A stretch of DNA of 64,000 bases from contig JAWLHU010000018.1 of assembly GCA_041690255.1 (NCBI GenBank), positions 62,001 to 126,000 of the forward strand, written 5' to 3'. The notes beneath the pieces were generated by a model. The model ran no database searches, was not told the origin of the DNA, and saw only the letters and a program-made list of their open reading frames with translations. Source of the DNA: JAWLHU01 sp041690255. GTDB lineage: Bacteria; Bacillota; Sulfobacillia; Symbiobacteriales; Symbiobacteriaceae. This document shows, piece after piece, positions 41,380-49,529 of this stretch (positions within the stretch are counted from its first letter, which is position 1; every line of letters starts with the position of its first letter). The translations under genes were made by a program, and so were the position numbers.

Positions 41380-41936
41380 GAGAGCGCCTCCTTTTCCACA
41401 AGCTCCAGCCCGGCTGCCGGCCCAAGGATCTCCTCCAGGAGACGCCGCGCCTTGTGCAGGCGGGATTTGACCGTGCCCAAAGGCAGGTCGAGCGCCTCGG
41501 CGATCTCCGGGTCGGTGAACTGGTGGTAGTAGCGGAGCATCAGCGGATCCCGATGCACCGGCCCCAACCGCTCCAGCGCCCGCCAGACCACCGCCCGGGA
41601 ATCGATCACCCCGAGGCCGTCATCCGCCGAGGGTTCGTCCGGTACCTGGGCCACGCTCACCTGCCGGCCCCGCCGCTCCACCGCCGTCCGGCAGAGGTTA
41701 ATCAGGATCCGGAAGAACCAGGGTGCAAAGGGGCGCTCCGGGTCGCATCTGCCGATGGCCAGATAGGCCCTCACGAACGCCTCCTGGGTCATATCCTCCG
41801 CCAGGTGCCGGTCTCGGGTGATCAGGTAGGCTGTCCGGTAGGCCTTGACCTGGTAAGCCTGAAACAGTTCGCCAAAGGCGCTTCGATCCCCGGTCTGCGC
41901 CCGCCGGATCCAGCTTGCATCGGACAATCGCCCCAC
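41376..41936 (-). CDS. ECF-type RNA polymerase sigma factor
   Basis: 186 aa from a GTG at 41936; a TTG at 41927 with GGCGGTGGGG upstream is an alternative since neither start has a textbook ribosome binding site. Region 2 is FGELFQAYQVKAYRTAYLITRDRHLAEDMTQEAFVRAY, split across residues about 19-57. Region 4 is LMLRYYHQFTDPEIAEALDLPLGTVKSRLHKARRLL (about 133-168) with a helix-turn-helix. Directs RNA polymerase to its regulon and, by analogy, to its own promoter. Overlaps its presumed anti-sigma gene by 4 nt. Divergent from the FMN-binding protein gene, which may belong to its regulon (inference). Confidence 0.88.
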   Translation of the reverse strand: MGRLSDASWIRRAQTGDRSAFGELFQAYQVKAYRTAYLITRDRHLAEDMTQEAFVRAYLAIGRCDPERPFAPWFFRILINLCRTAVERRGRQVSVAQVPDEPSADDGLGVIDSRAVVWRALERLGPVHRDPLMLRYYHQFTDPEIAEALDLPLGTVKSRLHKARRLLEEILGPAAGLELVEKEALS

Positions 41937-42062
41937 CGCCTGTCAGCCAGATTGTCGAGAGCTCTCTACTTGCAGTACCAGCAACGGGGGCGTTTGGTTC
42001 ACGCGTGCGCAATCGGGCCATACTACTCTCTACTTCGCTGCACAAAAGGGAGGCCCCTGTTC

Positions 42063-43523
42063 ATGACATTCTGGCGCGGGGTGGGTCTGGGAGCCGGGCT
42101 GATGGCCGGGCTGGGCGCCATCGGCGGTGCGCTCCTCGCCCGCCCCATCATCAACCGAGTCACCGGATCGATCGCAGGACGCTTCATGGGGGAGGGTAAG
42201 TACGACCAGAACATCGGTGAGATGTACTCCGTCTCGCTCGGTCGGCACCCACGGGTGCTTATGGAGACCTTCCTGCGGGCCGAGCGCGGGAAGGCGATCT
42301 CCCGTCCGCTCTACACCACGAAAAAGTTCCTCCATTTCGATGACCTGATGTTCATCCCCGCCCAGTTGGCCAAGCTGCCCACCGGTGAGAATGAGCGGAT
42401 CGAGATGGGGACGGTGATCGGCCCCAAGGCAGACAAGCCGCTTCAGATCAGCTTGCCGGTCATGATCACCGGCATGTCCTTCGGTCTCTCCCTCTCTGAC
42501 CGGGCCAAGATCGCCCTGGCGAAGGGCGCCACCCGGGCGGGTACGGCGACCAATTCGGGCGAAGGCGGCTTTTACCGGGGCGAGCGGGAGCATGCCAAGC
42601 ACTACATCCTCCAGTACACCCGAGGCGGCTGGCCCGCCGACGAGTACCTCCCCCTGGCTGATGCGATCGAGATCCAGGCGGGGCAGGGGGCCCAGGCCGG
42701 GTCGCCCCAGCGGACCCCGGGCTGGAAGCTGACCGATGAAGAGCGAACCGCCCTCAGCCTGGCCAAGGGGCAGGATGCGATCATTCACAGCCGCTTCCCC
42801 GGCGTCGACTCGCCGGCCGACTTCAAGAAGCTGGTCGACCGAATCCGGCATTTGACCGATGGGATCCCCGTCGGGATCAAGTTCGCCGCCGGCCACAACC
42901 TGGAGGCCGACCTGGAGGTGGCCCTGGAGGCAGGGGTCGATTTCGTGACGGTAGATGGCGCCCAGGCAGCCAGCCACGCCGCCCAGCCGATCCTCCAGGA
43001 CGACTTCGGCATACCCAGCCTCTACGCCGTCGTTCGGGCCGCCCGGGTCCTGAAGGGCAGCGACGTGACGCTGAACGTCTCCGGCGGCTTCATGACCCCC
43101 GGCGAGATGCTGAAGGCGATCGCCCTGGGCGCCGATGTGATCTCCGTCGGCTCCGCGCCGATCATGGCGGCCGTTCACGCCCAGTGGCAGAAGATCGCCC
43201 CCTTCGAACCGCCGACCCAGCTGGTCTGGCACGATGGAAAGCACCGGGACAAGTTCGATATCGAGGAAGGGGCGCGCGATGTGGCCAACTGGTTCAATGC
43301 CGTGGCGGATGAGCTGGTCGTCGGTGTCCGGTGCGTGGGCAAGAATACGGTCCACGACGTCAGCCGGGAGGACCTCTGCGCCCTCTCGCCCGATGTAGCC
43401 GCCGTCACCGGCCTGCCGCTGGCCTGGGAGTCGCCGGCGGCGGAGTTGCAGGTGCCGCAGCGCACGCTGGCCGTCCGGGAACAGCGCTTCGCCCAAGATG
43501 AGGTCCGCGATCCGATCCACTAG
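42063..43523 (+). CDS. Membrane-anchored FMN-binding glutamate-synthase-family protein
   Basis: 486 aa, ATG at 42063 with AGGGAGG 10 nt upstream. Residues about 5-25 form a hydrophobic segment. The rest is the FMN-binding barrel of the GltB large subunit: PVMITGMSFG, ATNSGEGGF, ILQYTRGGW, EIQAGQGAQAGSPQRTPG, GVDFVTVDGAQAASHAAQP, LNVSGGF and GADVISVGSAPIMAA. The glutaminase and ferredoxin/NADPH domains of true glutamate synthase are absent, so the protein may act on another amide or amino substrate with an external electron donor. Stand-alone versions are common in bacteria and archaea, with few characterised. It has its own terminator. Confidence 0.85.
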   Translation: MTFWRGVGLGAGLMAGLGAIGGALLARPIINRVTGSIAGRFMGEGKYDQNIGEMYSVSLGRHPRVLMETFLRAERGKAISRPLYTTKKFLHFDDLMFIPAQLAKLPTGENERIEMGTVIGPKADKPLQISLPVMITGMSFGLSLSDRAKIALAKGATRAGTATNSGEGGFYRGEREHAKHYILQYTRGGWPADEYLPLADAIEIQAGQGAQAGSPQRTPGWKLTDEERTALSLAKGQDAIIHSRFPGVDSPADFKKLVDRIRHLTDGIPVGIKFAAGHNLEADLEVALEAGVDFVTVDGAQAASHAAQPILQDDFGIPSLYAVVRAARVLKGSDVTLNVSGGFMTPGEMLKAIALGADVISVGSAPIMAAVHAQWQKIAPFEPPTQLVWHDGKHRDKFDIEEGARDVANWFNAVADELVVGVRCVGKNTVHDVSREDLCALSPDVAAVTGLPLAWESPAAELQVPQRTLAVREQRFAQDEVRDPIH

Positions 43524-43555
43524 CCGTGGATCCTCGCTCGCGAAGGCATGGAAAT

Positions 43556-43584
43556 GGGCCGCCCCGTAAATTGGGGCGGCCCTC
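43556..43584. terminator. Bidirectional terminator hairpin
   Basis: GGGCCGCCCC (43556-43565) pairs perfectly with GGGGCGGCCC (43573-43582) around GTAAATT, followed by TCTT. Separates converging genes ending at 43523 and 43592. Confidence 0.88.
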
Positions 43585-43591
43585 TTCGCTG

Positions 43592-44356
43592 CTAGACCAG
43601 CTTCCGGCGCAACCAGCCTGAACCCACATCGATCAGGCTGACGACCAGGATGATACCGACCAGGATGATCCCGACCCGGCCCCAGAAGGGCTTTTGAATG
43701 GCGAAGATCAGCGGGGCACCGATACCGCCCGCACCGACAATGCCCAGCACCGCCGCTGCGCGGGAGTTGATCTCGAACCGGTAGAGCGCATAGGAGGCGA
43801 ACTCCGGCAGCACCTGGGGAATCACGGCGAACCAGATCTGCTGAACCCGGTTGGCACCAGTCGACATGAGCGCCTCCTGCGGCCCCCGGTCGATCGATTC
43901 GATGGCCTCGCTGTAGAGCTTCCCCAGCATGCCGATCGAGTGAACGCCCATGGCAAAGATGCCGGCCAGCGGTCCCGGGCCTACACCTTTAATGAAGACG
44001 ATCGCCAGGATGATCTCCGGGAACGTCCGAATGACCGAGAGGAGGAACTTGCCGAGCCCGGCAAACCGCTTCACCATGTTCTGCGCTGCCAGGAATCCGA
44101 AGGGCACGGCCAGGAGTGAAGCGAGGAGGGTGCCGAGGATCGCCATTTCAATGGTCTCGATGATCTTGTCGACGAGATCCGGGAAATACGCTGTGTCAAA
44201 CTCCCCGGCCATGAGCGAGAAGATCCGGCCGGCCCGAGGCAGCGTCTCACTGAAGTTGACGGCATGGGTCTCCAGGCCGGCGAACGACCAGTAGAGGATC
44301 GCCGCAGCCAGGATGATCCAGAGCGACCCCAACCATTTCTGCAACGATTGTTTCAT
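43592..44356 (-). CDS. phnE: Phosphonate-type ABC transporter permease (PhnE, shorter copy)
   Basis: 254 aa, ATG at 44356 overlapping the preceding permease stop by 4 nt (ATGA). About six transmembrane helices. The BPD permease EAA-like loop is SEAIESIDRGPQEALMSTGANRVQQIW with the conserved Gly. The ending AVLGIVGAGGIGAPL is typical of PhnE. Together with the longer permease it would form a heterodimeric channel fed by PhnC and PhnD. Imports phosphonate, phosphite or a related oxyanion; the ligand is not determinable from this subunit. Last gene of the phnD-C-E-E unit. Confidence 0.9.
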   Translation of the reverse strand: MKQSLQKWLGSLWIILAAAILYWSFAGLETHAVNFSETLPRAGRIFSLMAGEFDTAYFPDLVDKIIETIEMAILGTLLASLLAVPFGFLAAQNMVKRFAGLGKFLLSVIRTFPEIILAIVFIKGVGPGPLAGIFAMGVHSIGMLGKLYSEAIESIDRGPQEALMSTGANRVQQIWFAVIPQVLPEFASYALYRFEINSRAAAVLGIVGAGGIGAPLIFAIQKPFWGRVGIILVGIILVVSLIDVGSGWLRRKLV

Positions 44357-45324
44357 ACCAGTCGCTCCCTCACCTTCGTGCTGATGTATTCCATGATCAC
44401 GACCAGCACCAGGATGATCATGACGATCGATCCGACGTTGCGGAAGCGAGTCAGGTTGAGATCAGCCATGAGGGTCATGCCAATGCCGCCGGCGCCGACA
44501 AAGCCGAGGACGGTCGAGGCACGGACATCAACCTCGAGCACGTAGATCCAGTAAGCCAGGAACTGCGGCAGCACCTGCGGTACGACGCCGTAGGCCACCA
44601 TCTGGAGCCAGTTGGCGCCACAGGCCCGCATGGCCTCCAGGGGACCGGGATCAATCGACTCGATCGACTCCGAGAGGAGTTTGGCAATGAGGGCGAAGGA
44701 GAAGATCGCCAGGGCGACCACGCCAGGCAGAGCCCCCAGCCCCAGAGCGCCGGAGAGAACCGCGGCCAGGACCAGATCCGGAATCGTGCGAATCAGGTTG
44801 AGCACGATCCGAACCACGTAGTAGACCCACTGGTAGCGGACCAGGTTCCGGGCGGCCAACAGGCTGAACGGAACGGCGAAGAGGGCCCCGAAGAAGGCAC
44901 CAATGATCGCCATGCGCAGCGTCTGCATGAGCGGTCCCCAGACATCCTTGGTGTAGGCCAACTGCTCCTTCAGGTAGTCGGAGCGATACCAGTAGAACGT
45001 CTTGTCCTGCTCGCAGACCGCCCGCACCTTGTCCATGTCGGTCCTGCCAGACCAGGGGGCCTCGGTCTCCGCGTCTGGCTCGCCCCAGACGATGTTGGCG
45101 TTCTTACAGGTGTTGATCCGCTCGTACGGCCCCATGCGAATCAGCAGGTCGGACATCTGCACCCAGGTCTCGCCGGAGGCAAACTTGGCCGGCTCGATGC
45201 CCAGGTGGGCGCTGGCCAGGGTGTAGACGAGGATCAGTGCCAGGAGGCCAAGCATGGACTTCAGTCCACCCGACTCCTTGAACGACGGCTTCTTTGGCGA
45301 CTTGGGCTTGGAGGAGTCCGTCAT
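44353..45324 (-). CDS. phnE: Phosphonate-type ABC transporter permease (PhnE, longer copy with extracytoplasmic insertion)
   Basis: 323 aa, ATG at 45324 overlapping the phnC stop by 4 nt. After a basic N-terminus and one helix (about 25-41) comes an extracytoplasmic segment of about 85 residues. It holds two cysteines (INTCKNAN and RAVCEQDK) that could form a disulfide; shorter PhnE proteins lack such a segment. The permease core follows with PFSLLAARN, the EAA-like SESIESIDPGPLEAMRACGANW, and VLGFVGAGGIGM. The insertion may contact the PhnD-like binding protein. Confidence 0.88.
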   Translation of the reverse strand: MTDSSKPKSPKKPSFKESGGLKSMLGLLALILVYTLASAHLGIEPAKFASGETWVQMSDLLIRMGPYERINTCKNANIVWGEPDAETEAPWSGRTDMDKVRAVCEQDKTFYWYRSDYLKEQLAYTKDVWGPLMQTLRMAIIGAFFGALFAVPFSLLAARNLVRYQWVYYVVRIVLNLIRTIPDLVLAAVLSGALGLGALPGVVALAIFSFALIAKLLSESIESIDPGPLEAMRACGANWLQMVAYGVVPQVLPQFLAYWIYVLEVDVRASTVLGFVGAGGIGMTLMADLNLTRFRNVGSIVMIILVLVVIMEYISTKVRERLV

Positions 45325-46094
45325 TCCTCCACCCCTCCCCGGAGATCGTCGGGACGGATCTTCCGGCCGTAGATCTCCTCAAAGGTCTGCTCGGTGACCT
45401 TGTCGGCCGGGCCGTCGTAGACGATCTCGCCAGCCCGCATGCCGATGATCCGGTCGGCGTACTCCTGGGCCATGTCAATGAAGTGGAGGTTGACCAGGGT
45501 GGTGATCCCGTCCTCCCGGTTGATCCGCTTCAGGTCACGCATGACCGCGTGGCTGGTGGGCGGATCGAGCGAGGCGACCGGCTCGTCGGCCAGCATGATC
45601 GAGGGCCCCTGGCAGAGCGCCCGGGCAATGGAGACCCGCTGCTGCTGGCCACCGGAGAGCTGATCCGCCCGGTTGTAGGTCTTCTCGGAGATCCCGACCC
45701 GCTCCAGCGACCGCTTCGCCAGGGCGACATCCTCCGCGGAGAAGAGGCCCAACAGGGAGCGAAGGGTGCCGGTATGTCCGAGCCGACCCGCCAGGACGTT
45801 CCTCAATACGGAGGAGCGCTTCACCAGGTTGTAGTTCTGGAAGATCATGCCGACCTGGGTCCGCCAGCGCCTCAGGTCGGCGTCGCCCATTTTCGTCACG
45901 TCCCGCCCATTGGCCCAGATCGTGCCACTGGTCGGCTCCACCAACCGGTTGACACAGCGGATCAGGGTCGATTTGCCGGCGCCGGACAGGCCGACGATCA
46001 CGACGAACTCGCCCTTGTTAATCGTCAGATTAACGTCCTTCAGGGCCTTCGTGCCATCGGGGAATGTCTTGCTGATCTGTCGAAACTCCAGCAC
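45321..46094 (-). CDS. phnC: Phosphonate-type ABC transporter ATP-binding protein
   Basis: 257 aa from a GTG at 46094 with AAGGAGG 11 nt upstream. Walker A is GLSGAGKS (35-42), the Q-loop is MIFQNYNLV, the signature is LSGGQQQRV, Walker B is IMLADEP, and the H-loop is NLHFID. All catalytic motifs are intact. Drives import through the two PhnE permeases. Upstream hairpin at 46194-46221 separates it from phnD, so expression of the binding protein may exceed that of the ATPase. Confidence 0.93.
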   Translation of the reverse strand: MLEFRQISKTFPDGTKALKDVNLTINKGEFVVIVGLSGAGKSTLIRCVNRLVEPTSGTIWANGRDVTKMGDADLRRWRTQVGMIFQNYNLVKRSSVLRNVLAGRLGHTGTLRSLLGLFSAEDVALAKRSLERVGISEKTYNRADQLSGGQQQRVSIARALCQGPSIMLADEPVASLDPPTSHAVMRDLKRINREDGITTLVNLHFIDMAQEYADRIIGMRAGEIVYDGPADKVTEQTFEEIYGRKIRPDDLRGGVEE

Positions 46095-46193
46095 GTTGTG
46101 TGAGCCTCCTTCTTTTCAAGTCCCGTCATGGAAGACGGGGCGTGAGAGCGTCTCACCCGGCAGAGTTTGACGCGTGTTTCGTTGCCGATAGCA

Positions 46194-46221
46194 CGCCCCG
46201 TGACCCGAGGGTCACGGGGCG
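46194..46221 (-). promoter_or_regulatory. Intercistronic hairpin between phnD and phnC
   Basis: CGCCCCGTGACCC (46194-46206) and GGGTCACGGGGCG (46209-46221) form a perfect 13-bp stem with a 2-nt loop. No T-run follows on the minus strand, so it is more likely an RNA-stabilising or partial-termination element that keeps phnD mRNA abundant than a full terminator. Confidence 0.75.
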
Positions 46222-46251
46222 CCAGGCTGCACCTTATCGAGCGGACACGTT

Positions 46252-47262
46252 CTAGCTCTTGGGCTTGGTCAGCTCGGCCTTGATGTCGATGCCCATGTTC
46301 TTCGCCATGTCCTCGACAACCTTATAGTCGGCGTCCTTGGCCTGGGCGAAGTTGTCAATGGTGTAGAGATCCTTCAGAACGACCTTGCCGTCCGCGGTGG
46401 CGGCATAGTTCATGAAGGCCACCTGGATCTTGACAGCCAGGTCGTTGGGGATATCCTTGCGGACCGAGACGGTATCGTTCGGGATCCAGTCGGTGTAAGC
46501 GACGACCGACAGCTTCTCCTTGACGTCGGGGAACTCCTTGGCGAGGTTGTCGCGGACATCCTCGAAGGTCCAGGAGGCGTCGACGACCTTGTTGTAGACG
46601 TTCTTCGCAGCGGTGTCATGACCGCCGGCGAAGATCACGTCAGAGAAGTGCTGCCCCTTCTCGGTGTTGATACCCGCAGCCTTCATGAAGGAGGCCGGGA
46701 AGAGGTAGCCCGAGGTGGAAGCCGGATCGACGAAGGCGAGCTTCTTGCCCTTCAGGGCATCGAAGGTCGACTTGCAGGTCGGATCGGCCTTGGTGTCGCA
46801 GGCCTCAATGTTGTCCTCGGCTCGGACGGTCAGCTGGGCACGGTACTGGAAGGAGCCACGGCGGACCGACTTCAGGATCGGCCGGACGCCGTAGTCGTTC
46901 TTGGCGAGCACGTAGGAGAGCGGGTTGAGGAAGCCGATGTCCACCTGCTTGGAGCCCATGGCCTCAACAACGCCGACAAAGTTGGTGCCCACGAAGGTCT
47001 CAACGGGGATGCCCAGTTCCTTGGCCAGGTAGTCGCTCATGGGCTTCACCTTGTCCGAGATACCGGCAGCATCCTGGGACGGAACGAAACCGATGGTCAG
47101 CTTCTCAATACCCCAGGGATTCGTCGGGGCAGCGGGCTTCTGATCCTCCTGCTTGGCCGGCTCGGGAGCCGTGGTCTCCGCGGGCTTGGTGCCGCCGCAT
47201 CCGGCGAGGACAACCAGGAGCGTCGCCAACATGGCAGCAGAGAGCTTCTTGAAGCGCATCAT
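46252..47262 (-). CDS. phnD: Phosphonate/phosphite-type binding lipoprotein
   Basis: 336 aa, ATG at 47262 with GGAGG 11 nt upstream. Lipoprotein signal with lipobox LAG-Cys22, followed by a Pro/Glu/Lys-rich linker. The PhnD fold is evident: LTIGFVPSQDA, PMSDYLAKELGIPVETFVGTNF, VDIGFLNPLSYVLA, LAFVDPASTSGYLFP (ligand-binding STSGY), FAGGHDTAAKNVYN and DVKEKLSVVAYTDWIPND. An extra cysteine pair (EACDTKADPTCKS) may form a disulfide. Captures the ligand outside the membrane for the PhnCE transporter. No C-P lyase gene is in the window, so the product could be for phosphonate, phosphite or hypophosphite uptake. Confidence 0.92.
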   Translation of the reverse strand: MMRFKKLSAAMLATLLVVLAGCGGTKPAETTAPEPAKQEDQKPAAPTNPWGIEKLTIGFVPSQDAAGISDKVKPMSDYLAKELGIPVETFVGTNFVGVVEAMGSKQVDIGFLNPLSYVLAKNDYGVRPILKSVRRGSFQYRAQLTVRAEDNIEACDTKADPTCKSTFDALKGKKLAFVDPASTSGYLFPASFMKAAGINTEKGQHFSDVIFAGGHDTAAKNVYNKVVDASWTFEDVRDNLAKEFPDVKEKLSVVAYTDWIPNDTVSVRKDIPNDLAVKIQVAFMNYAATADGKVVLKDLYTIDNFAQAKDADYKVVEDMAKNMGIDIKAELTKPKS

Positions 47263-47650
47263 ACAGTCCCATACCTCCGTCTGTGTGTCTCTGTGTTGAC
47301 CAGAATCGATCGGACCATTGGAACGGACTATTGGAACGGATCCGCCAACGGATCTTGTACGGTTCCGCCAAGGAATTCGCCTTTCACGTCTGGAAACCTT
47401 CTACTGCCAAACGAAAAAGATTCGTGATCCGGCCCCTCATCGAAAAGAGCGATAACGGCGTCTTTTTTAAGTAGTACAGAAGGTCACCTGCTATAGACCA
47501 AAGGATCGAGATCAAGAGCTATAGTCTTTTCGTTCACCCAGCCTACCTCATTTCGTGGTATACTTCGGAGTGGAATTAGGCCAAATGGGTCTAACTCTTG
47601 GTGGGAGACCAGGAATTGGGCTCATGGCACATAGGAGGTTATACTCACCG
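47263..47650. other. Divergent promoter region of phnD and the reductase gene
   Basis: 388 bp without a gene. ATTGGAACGGA occurs twice in direct orientation at 47317-47327 and 47330-47340 (13-bp spacing), close upstream of phnD; GGATC and TTCCGCC motifs nearby extend the array, which may be an operator. An extended -10 box, TGGTATACT (47556-47564), suits the rightward gene, but its -35 is weak. A short hairpin with a T-run at about 47443-47470 is of unclear role. Confidence 0.6.
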
Positions 47651-48661
47651 ATGGCCACCGAAAGAGACCTTTTCGACATCACATTGATCGGCGCAGGCCC
47701 CACTGGACTCTTTGGCGTCTTCTACGCTGGAATGCGCGGCATGCGAACCAAGGTCCTCGAGGCCCTGCCGGAGGTCGGCGGACAGTTGACCGCTCTCTAC
47801 CCAGAGAAGGATATCTTTGACGTGGCTGGCTTCCCCCGTATCGGGGCGAAGAAGCTTGTGGAGCAGTGCAAGGAGCAGGCCGATCGGGCCAATCCGAACG
47901 CAACCTACGTCTTCAACCAGCGGGTTGAGTCGGTGGAGAAGCTGGAGGACGGCTCCTTCGAGTTGATCACCCACACCGGCGAGAAGCACTACACCAAGGC
48001 CGTGCTAATCACGGCGGGCATCGGCGCCTTCGAGCCAAACCGGATCCCGAACGAGACCGCACGGGCGTATGAGCAGAAGGGCGTCTTCTACAGCGTCGTC
48101 AACCTGCCGCAGTATGCGAACAAGCGGGTCCTGGTGGTCGGCGGCGGCGACTCCGCGGTGGACTATGCGCTCATGACCGAGCCAATCGCCACCCAGGTCA
48201 CCCTGATCCACCGGCGTGAGGGCTTCCGGGCGCACGAAGAGTCCCTGAAGAACCTGGCCGAATCCAAAGTGAACGTCAGGCTCTTCTACGAACTGCGCGA
48301 GGTCCGGGGCGACGGCGATCGGGTGACCCAGGCGGTCATTTTCGACAACCGGAGCGGCGAGGAGACCGTGCTGGATGTCGACTACGTGATCCTCGGTACC
48401 GGCTTCAAGGCCTCCCTGGGCCGGATGCTGGAATGGGGCCTCACTATTGAGAACAAGAAGCAGATTGCTGTGAACTCCAAGGGCGAGACCAATATTCCCG
48501 GCATCTATGCTGCTGGCGACGTCTCGTGGTATCCGGGCAAGATCCGCCTGATCGCCACCGGCTTCGGTGAGGTGGCGACGGCGATCAACAACGCAAAGGC
48601 CTATGTTGATCCCGGTTCGGCTGCCTTCCCGGGCCACAGCTCCGAGGCGACCCATAAGTAG
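47651..48661 (+). CDS. Ferredoxin/flavodoxin-NADP+ reductase, thioredoxin-reductase type
   Basis: 336 aa, ATG at 47651 with AGGAGGT 11 nt upstream. FAD-binding motif GAGPTG (14-19), VGGQLTALYPEKDIFDVAGFP (split here across residues about 42-62), NAD(P)-binding GGGDSAVD, and the C-terminal FAD motif IYAAGDVSWYPGKIRLIATGFGE. The CxxC of thioredoxin reductases is absent, which is the hallmark of the YumC/type-2 ferredoxin-NADP reductases of Firmicutes. It transfers electrons between NADPH and ferredoxin. Divergent from phnD with its own terminator. Confidence 0.92.
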   Translation: MATERDLFDITLIGAGPTGLFGVFYAGMRGMRTKVLEALPEVGGQLTALYPEKDIFDVAGFPRIGAKKLVEQCKEQADRANPNATYVFNQRVESVEKLEDGSFELITHTGEKHYTKAVLITAGIGAFEPNRIPNETARAYEQKGVFYSVVNLPQYANKRVLVVGGGDSAVDYALMTEPIATQVTLIHRREGFRAHEESLKNLAESKVNVRLFYELREVRGDGDRVTQAVIFDNRSGEETVLDVDYVILGTGFKASLGRMLEWGLTIENKKQIAVNSKGETNIPGIYAAGDVSWYPGKIRLIATGFGEVATAINNAKAYVDPGSAAFPGHSSEATHK

Positions 48662-48676
48662 ACGAACACATAGTAC

Positions 48677-48710
48677 GGGAGAGGCGACGCGGTTCGCCTC
48701 TCCCTTCTCG
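48677..48710 (+). terminator. Terminator of the reductase gene
   Basis: GGGAGAGGCG (48677-48686) pairs perfectly with CGCCTCTCCC (48695-48704) and is followed by TTCTCG. Confidence 0.88.
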
Positions 48711-48819
48711 TTCGCCTGGCCAACCTGACACAAAAGCAGGCATCTCCCGCCGGTCTGTGGAAGCCTATCTTCTACGAGCGTGCCGGATGCTCCATAGACC
48801 CAAGAAAGGAGGCTCGCCC

Positions 48820-49524
48820 TTGGAGCGCCTACCCCAGATCCAATGGCTCTTCTTCGACCCATCGGTGCTGCTGAACGAGACCGGGACCGACCGGGAGGCG
48901 CGGCGCCTGGTGGCAGCCGCCCTTGCAAAGCGCGGACGTCCGGTCGATCAGGACCAGGTGGAGCGCGCCTGGATGCAGGCGATTGCCGCCACCCGACCGG
49001 TCCACCCCCTCGCCGGGGCGATCCGACTCCTGGCCCCCGACGGGAACTCGGCCCGGGCGATCCTCGATGAGGTCCTCCGCAACCTCCGCAACCAGGACAC
49101 CCTGGTGACCGGGCTGCAGTTGGCGCTGGGTGCCCTCCAGCCCCGCTTCCAGTTGGGCGTGATCGGTCCCTACCGGACCCCCGGAAGCCGGGCACGGCTG
49201 GAGAGGTTCCACCTGCACTTCCATCTGGTCGCCCTGAGCGATGAGCAGCAGCTCTCCCACGCCCTCGACCCCGCCGGCAAGGTCGACCCGGCCCTCTTTG
49301 TCTGGGCGCTCCGCAAGGCGGGCTGCCCCGCCAATCATGCCGCCTTCGCCTCCGACCGGGTCGATCTCGGACTGGCCCCGGCCAAACTGGCCGGCATGAC
49401 CACGATCTGGCTGAGGCAGACCAACCACAAGCTCCGCTACCCCCGCAACTCCACCGAGAGCCCGGATCTGACCTACAACTCCCTCCCCGATATGGCGCGT
49501 GTACTGACGCAGCAAGGAGGATAG
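48820..49524 (+). CDS. HAD-like protein lacking canonical catalytic residues
   Basis: 234 aa from a TTG at 48820 with AAGGAGG 9 nt upstream; upstream in-frame codons lack a site. The layout follows HAD folds: strand 1 WLFFDPSVLLNETG at motif I, helical cap (about 25-110), strand FQLGVIGPYRTP at motif II, KVDPALFVWALRKAG at motif III (Lys retained), and SDRVDLGLAPAKLAGMTTIWL at motif IV. Motif I reads FDPSV, so the second Asp is lost, and motif IV reads SDRVDLG rather than GDxxxxD. Catalysis is therefore doubtful. The next gene (GNAT) starts 5 nt after the stop, indicating an operon. Confidence 0.75.
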   Translation: MERLPQIQWLFFDPSVLLNETGTDREARRLVAAALAKRGRPVDQDQVERAWMQAIAATRPVHPLAGAIRLLAPDGNSARAILDEVLRNLRNQDTLVTGLQLALGALQPRFQLGVIGPYRTPGSRARLERFHLHFHLVALSDEQQLSHALDPAGKVDPALFVWALRKAGCPANHAAFASDRVDLGLAPAKLAGMTTIWLRQTNHKLRYPRNSTESPDLTYNSLPDMARVLTQQGG

Positions 49525-49529
49525 ACCCC

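Noticed and set aside
41454..42062. N-terminal extension of the FMN-binding protein over the sigma gene
   Set aside because: The upstream 203 codons overlap the ECF gene and lack homology; a strong ribosome binding site marks the ATG at 42063.
47443..47470. Terminator-like hairpin with T-run in the phnD upstream region
   Set aside because: No gene reads into it on the plus strand and the stem is short with a bulge; left as unexplained.
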